A stretch of 64,000 nt of DNA from Archegozetes longisetosus. Lineage: Eukaryota; Arthropoda; Arachnida; Sarcoptiformes; Trhypochthoniidae. The stretch spans positions 6,611,180 to 6,675,179 of the forward strand of contig JAEMBT020000009.1 in the NCBI GenBank assembly GCA_018873245.2, in the 5' to 3' direction. Shown here in pieces: positions 24,332-35,808 of the stretch (position 1 is the stretch's first letter; every line of letters begins with the position of its first letter). Below the pieces are notes generated by a model that was not told the origin of the DNA, searched no databases, and was given only the letters and a program-made list of their open reading frames with translations. The translations under genes and the position numbers were made by a program.

Positions 24332-24452
24332 GGTAGGTCAAATGGTCGACTCCCGATAAAATCGGAATAAGATGTCAAGCTCAGCAAAAGTAAACCGTAA
24401 TATTTTATACATTTTTCATAAAGGTTAGTTTCTGTAAGTTTCATCAAAATCG

Positions 24453-25065
24453 GTGATTTCTGGTTGGGAAATTTTCCTTGTTAGTCAATGTATTTGGCGA
24501 CAGATCCAGCAACATAATAATATTCTTGAAAGATATACGAATGATCCTGACTTTGCGCTTGAAATCACACTTCTAGCAAGCTTAGCTTTCGTTGCAGTTA
24601 ATGACGTTATTCTATCATTTGAAACTCTGACTGATTCAGCATATCATATCGAAAAGAATGACGAATTGAGCCCAATAATTAATTATTTCGAAGATACATG
24701 GATAGGAAGGTACACGAGAAGAAATCAGACAGAATCTAACATACCCTCACAATCTCTGAAACTGTTATGAAGCAGCACTTAATGATCTTCCAAAGACTAA
24801 TAATTCTGTCGAAGGTTAGCATAATCATTTCAGCCGATTATTTAGTGATCTCATCCATCGATCTGGAAGTTCATCGATAGCCTCAAAGAACAGAGTTTGA
24901 ACGAAGTCGAAACCGAACATTTGATAGCCGGCCGACAACCAGATGCGGGAAATCGTCCTTATAGAAATACGGCTCAGAAGATAAAGTCTATCGTAATGGA
25001 CTATGCAAAAATACCATTACTAGAATATTTGCGCGGAATTGCTCATAATTTCAACTTACAAGTTT
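24453..25065 (+). pseudogene. MULE transposase, C-terminal remnant
   Basis: An open frame of 105 codons (LEITLLASLAFVAVNDVILSF, then PIINYFEDTWIGRY) is followed by a frameshift. The continuation reads LPKTNNSVEG, then PSIWKFIDSLKEQSLNEVE and, near the end, PLLEYLRGIAHNFNL. This order (V-P/N-V-D helix, YFEDTWIG, NNSVEGWH-like motif, LRGIAHN) is the C-terminal part of a MULE transposase family common in animals. The NNSVEG motif is followed by a stop instead of WH. The catalytic core upstream is not recognisable. Confidence 0.75.
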
Positions 25066-25399
25066 GATTTCAAAAATTTTTTGTTAAATTTTACTTATGG
25101 ATGTAATCTTATATTGGATTTGAATACATAATTGATTAAAATATATTAACTTCAAACTAAATAATTGTTTTATGTTAAGAGCAAGTTTAATATTCACTTT
25201 TATAATTCAAATATTTTAAAGTTGAATTCACTTATTTTGTGACTTAAAATTTATTGTCATTCATGTAAACATAGTATTACAATAAAATATAAGTTTAGGT
25301 CAAATAGGAAAAAATTGTATTTTAGTTATTTATTTTTTAAATTCATGATATAGTTTATTCAAACAGATCTTATTCGGTGTTTTTTCGCATTCGATCTTT

Positions 25400-25733
25400 T
25401 TTCATTCGATATTTTTTCTTCGATTTTGTGTCGTAACACCGCGATATCCATCTGGTGGCAATTTTCTTGGCTTTGATTTCTTTCATAAGTTTTCTTGTGG
25501 CCCAATAACTGATACCTAATGTTCAGCATATTCGAAAGTATCCCAGTTATGGTTTTCAAGTAAAATTCCTTTAAGTTTCTCCTTATGGAATTCGTCGGTT
25601 AAGGTGCGAGGTCTACCTTCACGACATACTTGTTCGCTGCTCAAACGGCTTCTTTCGTTAAACTTTATATGAAGTTAGAACACTTGTGTGTGGCCTAACG
25701 CTTGCTGCGCCCAATATTCTGTAGCATATTATA
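25400..25733 (-). pseudogene. mariner-like transposase relic (N-terminal HTH region)
   Basis: On the minus strand, pieces in shifted frames read REGRPRTLTDEFHKEKLKG, ENHNWDTFEYAEH and, further on, KEIKAKKIATRWISRCYD. These parallel mariner N-termini (SGRP, then a W-T-REIAEHL helix, then IGKVKK-WVPH). The open frame at 25359-25559 is a shifted reading of it. The hAT at 25742 interrupts its upstream side. It overlaps the right end of the MULE. Degenerate, so the family call is moderate. Confidence 0.45.
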
Positions 25734-25741
25734 AACTTGGG

Positions 25742-28260
25742 TAGGGTGACCACCCGTCCCGTTTTTTCAAAGATAAACGATAAAAATCCCGTCAGATCAA
25801 AAACTGTCGACGGGGCAGTTAGTTGTCCCGTCTTTCAACTTTCGTTCATAAAAATTTGTTTTGAAAAATATTTCTCAGAAATTCAAACATTACATTTATT
25901 TTGCAAATGCCAAAGGATTAGGAAACTCAGTTTAATCTTTTAAACACCTGTTGTTTAAAAGCAAAAGTTTTAGAATTAATCTGTTTGTTTTACCTTGACT
26001 TATATCTTGTATAAACCAATACTTCTTACTTTTGTCTCATTCAATACTTGTCTATTTGATTTTGTTCTATCAAATAAGTTAATGTTACTTTTCATTCATT
26101 TTAAATGTTTCATTTTATTTTGAATTTTAAGTGCTTCAGATGAATGTAAAACTGTCATTGTACCTAATAATTGATATAAGTTTTTTGTTATAAAAAGTTA
26201 AAATAATTCAATAGTGATAATGACTACTAAACGTAAATCAGAAAAAAGATACTGTGTTTTCTCCGACAATTGGATAAAAGAAGACTTATGTAATGATTGG
26301 ATAGAAAAACTTAATGAGTTTACGGCTCATTGTAAATTATGCAAATCCAACATATCAATAAAATACGAAGGATTTTTATCATTGAAAAGACATTCACAAA
26401 GGAACGAACACATAAAATTTCAAAATTCTCTGAAGTCAAACAATATTATTGAACAGTTTTTAATTAAGAAGAATACAACTGAAGAATTGAAAGTAACAGC
26501 AGCAGAGGTTTCTTTCATTTATCACAGTATTAAACATCGTCATAGCTATAGATCTATGGAATGTGACATTAAATTAAATCACAGATTATTCCCGGATTCA
26601 AAAATTTGCAAAAAAATCTGTTGCGCAAGAACAAAATCAGAAGCTATAGCTGTTAACATCTTGAGTACTAATTCAATTGAACTTCATCTAAAATATATTA
26701 CAAAAAACAATTTGAAATTTTCAGTATCTTCAGATGCATCAAATAAAAAAATTATCAAAGTTTTCCCAATAAGTATACAATATTTTTCTTTTGAAGAAGG
26801 CATCAAAAGCTTCGTCCTAGATTTCTACAAGGACCCCGATGAAAATTCTTCGGTAATATATGAGAATATTAAAAGAATTTTACTTTTAAATGATCTGAAA
26901 ATACAAAATGTGATCGCATATGGAGCTGATAATGCCTCTGTTGATTTTGGACAGCCCAAGTCTGTATACAAAAACTTAGTTCATGAAAACCCAGCAATAG
27001 TGAAAGCAAACTGCCACTGCCATATTCTTCACAACGCTGCAAAATATGGACTATTAAAATTGCCATTAGATATAGAAAACTTGGTTATTAAAATTTATAA
27101 TCATTTTTCCATTTCAGCAAAAAGAGTTAACGAATTAAAGTCTTGTTATCAATACACTGAAAGCGATTACAGCGTATTGTTGAGACATATTTCGACGCGA
27201 TGGCTATCACTATTCAAAGCAATTGATCGTCTTATCAAGATATAAAAGCTGTCAAATCTTATTTCATAGGCATAAGTTCAGATGAATGTCCTAAAATAAT
27301 AACTGAATTTTTCTGGGAATATAACGAAAATCCTGCAAATATGGGATTTTTAGAAATGATTTTACATTTTTCACATAATTATATGCAGCTATTTTACGAC
27401 TCTATACTTTAACTTGAAAAAACATCAACTAATTGTACACATCTGTTTGAAATCATGACAAGACTGCGTGGAAGATTGAAAAATAGAGTTCAACTTAAAT
27501 TTTTTGGAAGCATTTGCAATAATAATATGAAAAAACTTTCATCGAGTTGTGAAAAATCATTCATCGAAGTAGCGACAGATAGCTATAACCATGCAATAAA
27601 ATATTTAGAAAAGTGGTTTGATTTTGACAAATTAATACATAAACATCTCTCAACATTGAGTTTGAACCAAAAAATTGATTATAACGAAGTTCTTGAAATT
27701 ATCAAATTTCTTAAGTTAGATTTTGACATAGACAAACTTTTTGAGGAGTGCTGCTTGATTAACGATGTTTTTGATAATCTCAAAGTCGAAAAACCGAACC
27801 TTCCCAATGATGAAATGTGGCGAAAATTTTAAAATCCAAGGATCTTCCAATTTTCTCTCAAATAATTGCAACTGTGTTTGCAATACCTATAGGTAATGAT
27901 TCAGTTGAGAGAATTTTCAGTTTAATGCAAGCTTTGTGGACTGATGAAAGAAACAGAATGAGCATAAATTTAGTAAAAGCAGAAATTTGTATAATTATAA
28001 ATTATTCAATGAAGTGTGAGCAATTTTTAGATTGTGTCTAAGAATAACCAACTTTTGAAAGATGCTATTTCTAACGAAAAATATAACTTTAAAATTAACC
28101 ATGATTAATAGTTTCCAGTATTTTAATATTAGATTGTATTGTTAGACACCTGAATGTTTGCGATAACTAATAAAGGTGAAATTTTTCTTTAAAAAAATGT
28201 AAGGGTACCCCCTTTGATATTTTTGTCCCGTCATGAGATGAGGCGGAGGTGGTATCCCTA
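25742..28260 (+). mobile_element. hAT transposon, full length, with 8-bp target duplication AACTTGGG
   Basis: AACTTGGG flanks it at 25734-25741 and 28261-28268 (perfect). Ends are TAGGGTGACCACC and, inverted, TAGGGATACCACC. At 2,519 bp it holds a transposase with N-terminal zinc finger and C-terminal dimerisation region. The reading frame is broken in a few places, so this copy is probably inactive but young. Confidence 0.9.
26214..28041 (+). pseudogene. hAT-family transposase with frameshifts
   Basis: Three open pieces: 26214-27245, 27455-27832 and 27817-28041. The first has a BED-like zinc finger (CKLCKSNI followed by HSQRNEH), then DASNKKIIKVFPISIQYF, AYGADNASVDFG, NCHCHILHN and RWLSLFKAIDRL, in the order of hAT transposases of the ZBED/SCAND3-like kind. 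The second and third hold the dimerisation region (IPIGNDSVERIFSLMQALW, then DERNRMS). Lesions: a one-base shift at about 27240, a stop at about 27410, and a shift at about 27830. It would bind and cut the element's own ends if intact (family knowledge). Confidence 0.85.
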
Positions 28261-28277
28261 AACTTGGGTCGCAATAG

Positions 28278-28320
28278 TACGGAAGAGTGAATAGTTCACA
28301 ACTTATCACTTGTCACTTGT
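28278..28320 (+). repeat. Outer TIR, left end
   Basis: TACGGAAGAGTGAATAGTTC continuing into ACAACTTATCACTTGTCACTT. The inverted partner is at the right end (50878-50920), and a diverged inverted copy is at the inner end of the arm (about 38651-38692). Confidence 0.8.
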
Positions 28321-28539
28321 AAGTTGTTTATTATTACAGTTTGAATATAAATTCAAACAAAATAGTGAAATTTTAGTTTTTATAGCGGCCCAAATTCATT
28401 ACTTTTGACTTTTTGAATCCTTTTGTATATTAATATCATATTGTATGATTCGAAAATATTGAATCATCGCCAATATGAAGCGAATACACCTCGATTCTCG
28501 CACACTTCCCAATTAATGACGAAATGTAAGTAATGACTA

Positions 28540-28870
28540 TTTCAAGCCAAACTGACTAACGAAACCCAACTGATGGCCATTACTATATCAGATAACCTCC
28601 TGGGCACAAACAATGACCAATTTCAACACAGATGAACTCCTGAAGGCTAGAGGTGGTCATTTTCAATTCGAGCGATCTATGGGAAGCAATCAATGACCAT
28701 TTCCATATCAGATGACCAATGGGAAGCAATCGATGACCATTTCATGTTCAGATGACCTGCTGGAACCAATCGATGACCATTTCTTATTCAGGTAATCTAC
28801 GGAAACCAATCAATGACCATTTTCACTTTAGATAAACTATGAAATACAGCCGATAACCATTAAAGTATGT
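28540..28870. repeat. Subterminal tandem repeat, about 40-bp unit, left arm
   Basis: About eight degenerate units built on CAATCGATGACCATTTC followed by ATATCAGATGACC and GGGAAG. The best-preserved units are at about 28690-28830. The mirror array is at about 50330-50660. Subterminal arrays often serve as transposase-binding sites (inference). Confidence 0.7.
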
Positions 28871-28899
28871 AACCACTTTTAATTGAGACGGCTCACAGC

Positions 28900-31430
28900 A
28901 AGTAACTGAAATCACTAGATTCAGTGAAAACTCATTTATAGCTTATGATTCGAATGTCTTAAACCTTCGTCTTTATAAACATTGCTTAAACATTTAGGAA
29001 TGAACTATAACCAAGGTTTGAAAAAATGTTTGATCAAATGTCAAATTGTTTTTTCACACAATATTAGTCTGAGTCAGGTTCGGTGCAATTATTATAGACT
29101 AATTTGATGCTCAAATCATTCAATAATAATACTGATAGCTAACTTATAAACTCTATTGAAATCAATGCTTCCATACTAAAGACACTTAATTTAAAAATAT
29201 TTTTATCAATTAACTGATACAAAGAAACAAATTGTTCATTAAATGATCAATAATGAAATAGTTCATAAATAATATTCAAACTCATGACAGAGGATAGTAA
29301 ATACCTTTAAAGATTAAATAATTATTAAATATTTGCCTCACGTCTTATTACATCCGAAATCGAAGATGGCCGCTTGTTTGTACTGAAGGAATAGGAGTAT
29401 TAAAATCGATAATTTGTATCGAAGACGTACAGTTGTTTGCAAAACCTCAGAAAGTGGTTTATGAGCACTTTATCACCCTAAGCGTTATTCAATTGCGATA
29501 ACATTTTTTGAGTAAACTACGAGTTGGCAAGAAAGTTTTTACAAAGCCACTAATTCAAATTCCCAATGCATCTATATAGTCAATATAAATATGCACAGAA
29601 TAAACTGATGAAAGAATTTAAGTTTTGACAATTGGAATCAAAACTACTTTAAAATGAAGTGAATACATGTATTCTTTATTTTGCCTAAAAGTTCTTCAGC
29701 TTATACCGGTAGTGCATTCAAATTGAAATTTCGAAAATTTAATTTGAGCTTAAATTTTGAACAGTCTGAACTAATTGAGCCCCTTAAAGTGTGAAAATAT
29801 TAGCAGCAGAATTGCACAGAACTATTGTCACTAAAGAGTCAACTCATGAATACTTGACATTATAAAGATTACACCAGTTACACTTGGTAGCCCAAGTTAC
29901 AATGTAGTACCAAATTATTATTTTACTACTTAACGCGATATTGAATTTTTTTTATTTAATACTGACCAAATTGCAACTTTTATCTATATTTAAATGATAG
30001 ATCAACAAAATATCTCTAGATCGCATATCAGAAGAAAAGCGTCTTCTATTGACAGTTATATTCATTGACTAATTCGAAGTTATCACCGTTTGTTGTTATA
30101 AGCCTCGAATTCAGGGCTCACGTTTTGGTCAACAAAAGATCGATGAACGATCATATCAAGGTTGTGAAACTTGATTTTATTGCAAGTATTATTGCCAAAT
30201 AAAAAATAAATTAATAATACTTCAAAGTTTCTCTATCCATGATATTGACTCTATTACTACCCAAACCTTTTGATCTTTACAACGATATATCATTCTCCAT
30301 TTGCTTTGTTATAAGTTATTATAGATCGATCGCCTTCAAAATCTGATTTCTAGATACCAGAAAATGGTAGATTGGCTTTATCCTTTTTTCTCATAAATTG
30401 TCGAATTGGTTGGCGTTTCTGATACTCATTTAATAGTTTTAAGACTAGAACAGATAGATTTAAGATACAATTCATTCTATATTTTAAACAAATTCATACG
30501 AATCAAGCGAGGTGTAGCTTATTGTCGCGTGCGCCCTGATTCCAATTTAACTGAATTTAAAACTTTGTGCAAATATTAAGTAACACTTTAGAAAAATTCA
30601 GCATGCCAATTAAGAGACCAATAAAAATATTCAGAAGAATATGTTCTCTTCTACAACCGTACGAAGTTTGGAGATTACAATTATGTGACTTTTCGCAACT
30701 ACTATCCTTCTAGTAGGAATTTATTTATAAAGCAGAGAATTCGTAAAAATCCTAGAAATAGTGATGAAAATTAATGGATCATTCAGACCGTTTGTCAGAA
30801 TTAAGCGCATGGGAATAATTGGACAAAACGTCATGACGTTTAGTCAGATAACGGCGTTCTATCATCAATAACATTAACGTGCATTGTGAATCTTTAATAC
30901 AAGCTTATGAATTATCCGAAAACCGACAATTCTCTAGCAATCTGATTAATAAAATACCAAAAATAATGAAAAATACTTTACGGGCTGAGGGTAATGCGAT
31001 TTGCTTTTAATAAATTTATTCTATTCACTGCTCAATTAAATTTCATAAAGTATGCCTAAAACGGCCTAAAAGAGGTCCTCTAACAAACCATTAGATAATG
31101 TACAGTACCAAGACCTACTACTACATTACATTAGTATATTATACAAATATTAATTCAAGAATTTTAGTTCATAATCTGACAAGTTCTTAGTATTATATGA
31201 TTAAGTTAATATTATCAGGGGTTAAGTATCCAGACTATCATATTACGGAGATTACAAGAGTAACAAACATTTTAAAGACGTATTATTGTGCATTAGAGTA
31301 AAATATACTGGATGATGTCCCGCTCATATTTATACTGGACACATTGAAAAATACAACAGTAACTATGGAATGCTAGATAGAATTATAGCCATGGCTCAAA
31401 TACTATGAGCCTAAGGATTATTGAGCATCT
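28900..31430. other. Left arm, non-coding part between end and transposase
   Basis: No credible gene. About 31225-31320 is a reverse-strand copy of the dispersed repeat also seen at 19073 and 51058, and 31360-31410 matches the stretch at 23200. The remainder is AT-rich and unrecognised. The mirror lies at about 47768-50298. Confidence 0.5.
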
Positions 31431-31559
31431 CGCTAGTATCGCCTTCCTGGAGAACCACCGTAAGAATATTGATTGGAAAAATCATAAATTTCAAATAATG
31501 CTAGCGCGCATAATTTGCATACTAGGCTTACAAAAGTAAAAGCATCAATGCAAGATTGG

Positions 31560-32560
31560 AAGCAGATGATGATAGTGGCCTTTCATAAAAACGGGTGTTA
31601 GTTTACAAAATTTTATAGAGAAATACAAATATTAATTTTGAAAATTATCTTGATTTTTTGAGTCGAGTAATACTCTCATCGATAAAACGACTACGGATTC
31701 GTAGACCAATAATACTCCATGACAACGCAAGACTTCTAAACATTCGAATGTTGAAGAATCTTTTGTGAGATATCGATGGGAGGAATTGAAACGACAGCCT
31801 TATAACCCTGATTTAAAGCTGTGCGATCACGATGGCATATATAGAATAGAGGTCTAATAAAGATAAAAGGGTGAATCCGGGCTAATGAGTCTAAAAGGAT
31901 TCCCGACCCCAACCTCCAAGTGCAATACGTCATTGAATTCAATTCGTCGAGCTGAACATTGATACCACACTTGACCACTTATAGACAACTCCCGACAAGA
32001 AGGGCTAACACCGTCAAGTGATACATCATTGGATTCAGGACACCGAACTGAGCATTTTGATACCTCACTTGATCAATTATCTCAAGTGGTTCTCGAGATA
32101 TCCATCATTGTTTGGTTTACTACCTCATAATGGATAAACCTGGATTCTCGGGTCGTAACCTAAACAAGCGTAATATAAACTAAGGGAGAATAACCTATTA
32201 TACATTGGTTCAAATCAGGTTTGGCTTGGGTTACAACTTGGTAAAACCAGGTTCACCCATTTTCGAGGGGGTTAGGTCTCGGCGGCCAGAAGTGGTCAAG
32301 GGTGATACTAAAATGTTCAGCTCAGCGAGCTGAATCTAATAATGTATTGCAATTGGAGGTGGGGGGTCGGGAACCCCTTTAGACCCATTAGCCCAGATTC
32401 ACCCAGATAAAAGATTCAATACTCTGGATGAACTTGAAATGGCTTATAAGAAAATTATAGATGAAATAAGTCTGAATGGTTCCGCCATTGATATTGGACG
32501 CCCCCCACTGAGGTGGGCGCTGATCAAATAGACTGGGAGCGAATATATTCACCAATCATT
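31560..32560 (+). pseudogene. mariner transposase relic, left arm, split by a fold-back insert
   Basis: Reads ILHDNARLLNIRMLKNLL at about 31710-31765, then RWEELKRQPYNPDLKLCD (mariner WE-L-H-PYSPDLSPCD) up to about 31840. After the insert it continues as FNTLDELEMAYKKIIDEI and RPPLRW at about 32413-32520, the usual mariner C-terminus. The minus-strand frame at 31736-31978 is a shadow. Degenerate; carried passively inside the larger element. Confidence 0.65.
31869..32404. mobile_element. 536-bp fold-back element with 8-bp target duplication, left arm
   Basis: Inverted ends GGGTGAATCCGGGCTAATG and GGGTGAATCTGGGCTAATG run inward for over 100 bp (TTCCCGACCCC, AACCTCCAA, GAGCTGAACATT, TTGACCACTT). 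AGATAAAA flanks it at 31861-31868 and 32405-32412. No coding capacity. The mirror copy is at 46793-47328. Confidence 0.8.
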
Positions 32561-33137
32561 TGTTCAAATTTTAGTTCCATTAAATATCTAACTCTTACAC
32601 AGTAAAACGATTTTGATTAATGATTTCAGTAAAATAGGGTCTTTTTGACCCATCAATTGATTTGGAAAAGTGTTATCGTAAGGGTTAGGATGTATAACAG
32701 TTAGCGTGTTTTGTACTTTGTTAGTGTCGTCATCGTTGACGTAATCATTTTAATTGTTGAGTAAAAAATAATTCCTTATACAAATTTATGGCCTAAACTC
32801 AAATAGAACTTTAAAAACGATTCAATTTAAATATAAAATTCGTGAACGATTAATTTATTGCTCAAAACGATCTAAATATACTCATTTGAAAATACTATCA
32901 GTTTTATTAACATTGGAAATTGCATTAAATAATTATAACAGTTTTTATAGACCTTTGGGCCACTTTGACCCATGAAATACTGTTTCTAGGGTTAAAGATG
33001 TGGTAGTCCTGATACTTAACTCAACCCTTGATGTTTTTTTGTTTGAAGTGATTTATTAATAGGAATATATATCGCTTTCGAGAATATCAAATCTTTACTT
33101 TAAAGATATTTCAATAACAGATATTCTAATTTAGTTT
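32561..33137. other. Left arm spacer downstream of transposase
   Basis: No gene. Contains a phrase of the dispersed repeat (GTAGTCCTGATACTTAACTC near 33004) and AT-rich DNA. Mirror at about 46060-46640. Confidence 0.4.
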
Positions 33138-34337
33138 TCAATCTAAATAAGAGTTTATTTCGTAGAGTATATAAATAAATTGATGTTTCGCCTCTTCTGC
33201 ATCTGTGGGTTTCTGAATGTTAGGAAACAAGATTTGCATCATTTTTAGAAAATTTTCATGACATCCTTTAGCGTTATAATTGATTCCATATATTTCTTTG
33301 TATAAATTTATAGTCTCTTTATCAATTTCAATGCCTTGCTCCTCTGACCCATAAATTTCTGGAACTGTATACATAATTTCTGGCTTGCCGAATTGACCAT
33401 CTGCATTTTTTGACTTTCTTATAGAATGCAAATTCCATTCGTTAGCATTTCTATCCAAATCTTTTTGAATGAGCTCCATAAAGCAAAATCTTATAATTTG
33501 TATATGTAGAGGATTCGAATTGTCAAAGATGCCTTCATCAATCATATCTTTAAAGAAATTCATGTAGAATTGTCCGAATGACTTTCTTAGATGACACCAA
33601 AATGCCTCAATTCTTTGATTAGATGTGTTGCGTCCATACATGAAACTTTTAACCCCAGATAAGCTGTCAGTTTGGTTTAAGCGTAAAGATGGCTGTATCC
33701 CACTGATCAAAGAGTTCTCAGTCCCTCTGTCTGGTCTGATCACTTTTGGTAAAATGTTTCGTTTGAGCAATGCATTCAAATAGAAAGTAGCAATCATTTT
33801 AGGATCATTATTAGTATGAGAGACCTAAAATTAAAATTGAAAATTGAAATTTATCTTTAAAAAATATTATTCATGCTTATTAATAACCTTAAGCCATATA
33901 ACATATCTACTATAACCATCTAATGAACCATGTATAGGAAATCCATAAGGCTTCAATTTATCATATCCATCAATATGCCATATGTAATTAGGACCTGGGA
34001 CATGATATTTTCGCTTCTTAAATCTTCTAGCTGTTCTACTAGCTACACCTTCAGGATCAATTTGTTGAAGCAAATGCCGAACAGTCTCTTGTTTTGAATT
34101 TATATTATGTTCCAGTTTTAGTCTGGTCCATAACGCCTTATAGCCTAATAACTGACCACTTGTTTGAATCTCTTCTTCAGTTTTAGAAAAAATTTCATTC
34201 AATGGAGAATCGATTTTATATTTCTTCAATTTCATGAGTTTCAAACGTCGCTTAAGTGTACTCAAACTAATTTCGTGACCATAATTGATTGCTAATGTTA
34301 CAGTTACTGGACTTACTGTTACTATAGGACTGGACTT
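33138..34337 (-). CDS. Integrase-like DDE transposase, left copy, frame intact
   Basis: Two exons: 34337-33888 and 33824-33138, joined across a 63-bp intron (donor GTTATT, acceptor TTTTAG) in phase 0, giving at least 379 aa. The family is the integrase-core proteins widespread in animals that I equate with IS3EU transposases. Visible motifs: a helical N-terminal region (ISLSTLKRRLKLMKLKKYK), RRFKKRKYHVPGPNYIWHID (first catalytic Asp), HGSLDGYSRYVIWLKV, VIRPDRGTEN (second Asp) and TSNQRIEAFW (catalytic Glu), then FYMNFFKDM and a C-terminal domain. It should cut and join the TIRs in the nucleus. The true start lies further upstream in an exon I cannot define: the frame is open back to 34337 near a possible TATAG acceptor. 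Divergent to the kinase-like gene. Confidence 0.82.
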
Positions 34338-35808
34338 CTATAACTGTACTGTAAACAATGACAGTTATTCTGAAACAAAACACAGTTATAAACACCAGTA
34401 CACATAAAATATTATATTTATTGATACGACATAAGTTTTGACAAATAGATAAAATACAAAAATATCAAAATTTTCCAAATAAAAACCAATACACAAATAA
34501 TAACTCAATACATCTATAGTGTGCACACTTGTTCTCTTCACACCCAGACTCTCTCATACCTCACATAACTAACTCGTATCTAGAATATCACTAACTTTTT
34601 CTTCCAACTCTATACTTTTTCTCTTTTTCTCCTTTAAAATTTGAAATAAAACAAAACAAATATTAAGTTTATGAAGCGTGACCCCTCACTTGGGGCCCAT
34701 GCTACATACAAACTTACATACCTACATACTTAAAATGCAAACACATATCTAATACATATAATATCTAATACTAACGCTAACTCTAACTCTATAACACTAC
34801 ATAGCAATACACTGCTATATAGTAATACAGAGCCGTTTAGTGCTCTGTAACACTAATGTAGCTATATTTTCCAAAAGTTTATAGCCCGAATTGTGAAATT
34901 TGATTATTAGCTCTTCTATGTCTATTAAAAATTTTTTGAAGTTTACTCAAATTTTATATAATTAATACTTTTAAAAATTGATAAATTAACTTTTTTGAAA
35001 CTACCCTTAAACCTGATGAATTAGTTGAAATTTTATTTATAGATTAATTTATATTGAAAGTCAGTAAATATATACAATTTTACTAGAACTTACTTTGTTT
35101 ATAATTTATTGACAAACTAATTGGCTCAAACTTATAATTAAAACAATAGATCCCTCTAGTTATGTAGATGTAATTTTGTGTCATGTGTTGACGATTATTT
35201 GTTTCAAATGTCTTTTTAAATGTGCCAAAAATCAATAATTTTGTCTATGTCAAATGCTGTTAATTGTTAGATGTTTTACACCTGTAATCTTCAATATGGT
35301 AAGTTATTATAGAATCTCAAGCATTTAAAAAATAATATGATCCTATTGAATAATTAATTTAATTGAAGTTTCACTAAAGGTATAAATAACATGTTTTTTA
35401 ATTTTTTAAACTTTATTTAACAAATCTGTTTTATAAATTCACCTGATGTCAAAAATTTGAGTAACTTTAATGCTTTCTATATGAGCAATTTAATAATTTT
35501 TTTATTTAAGCAATATATTTTATCAACAATCAACCGTTAAAAATTTATTTTAAATTCACCTAAAATATTAGTTCATAGTTTTGAGGCTTTTAAAATATTT
35601 ATAATTACTGGCGTTTATTGTCAGTGAGATCTGGTGTCAGTAAAGTCACATTATCTAATTTTATAGTTCGTTTTAAATTTTTGTCTTGAAATACTTTGAA
35701 GTCATTTTCTAAATAGTAGAGTTTATTTTATGATATCATTGATACGGTTTTAGAATCAAATTTTATTCACCACGGTTATTTTGTTAACTTTACACTTGTA
35801 TTCTAGAA
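34338..35808. promoter_or_regulatory. Divergent intergenic region between transposase and kinase-like gene, left arm
   Basis: About 1.5 kb that must hold promoters for both genes, and probably the first transposase exon. It shows short repeats of AGTAACTGTAAC and AGTCCAGT types near 34300-34340 and a small hairpin near 34800-34860. No promoter motif is decisive. Mirror at 43388-44860. Confidence 0.4.

Larger units (their letters stand above)
23320..25440. mobile_element. Mutator-like element (MULE) relic with long repetitive TIRs
   Basis: The left end (about 23328-23395) and right end (about 25370-25440) are inverted copies: ACCGAATGAAAAAAGATCGA on the left and ATCGAATGAAAAAAGATCGA on the complement of the right. 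The left end continues into about five 17-bp units of the type AAGACCGAATACGACAT. Between them lies a MULE-type transposase remnant. I could not fix a 9-bp target duplication, so borders are approximate. Confidence 0.6.

Noticed and set aside
27455-28041. Separate small genes downstream of the hAT zinc-finger frame
   Set aside because: They are continuations of the same transposase after frameshifts and lie inside the same TIRs.
28480-28870. CRISPR-like array
   Set aside because: Degenerate contiguous 40-bp units without distinct spacers, in eukaryotic DNA and mirrored in the other arm: an ordinary subterminal tandem repeat.
31736-31978. 80-codon minus-strand frame (mirror 47219-47461)
   Set aside because: It runs across a mariner relic and the edge of a fold-back insert. 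The mariner reading on the other strand explains the sequence.
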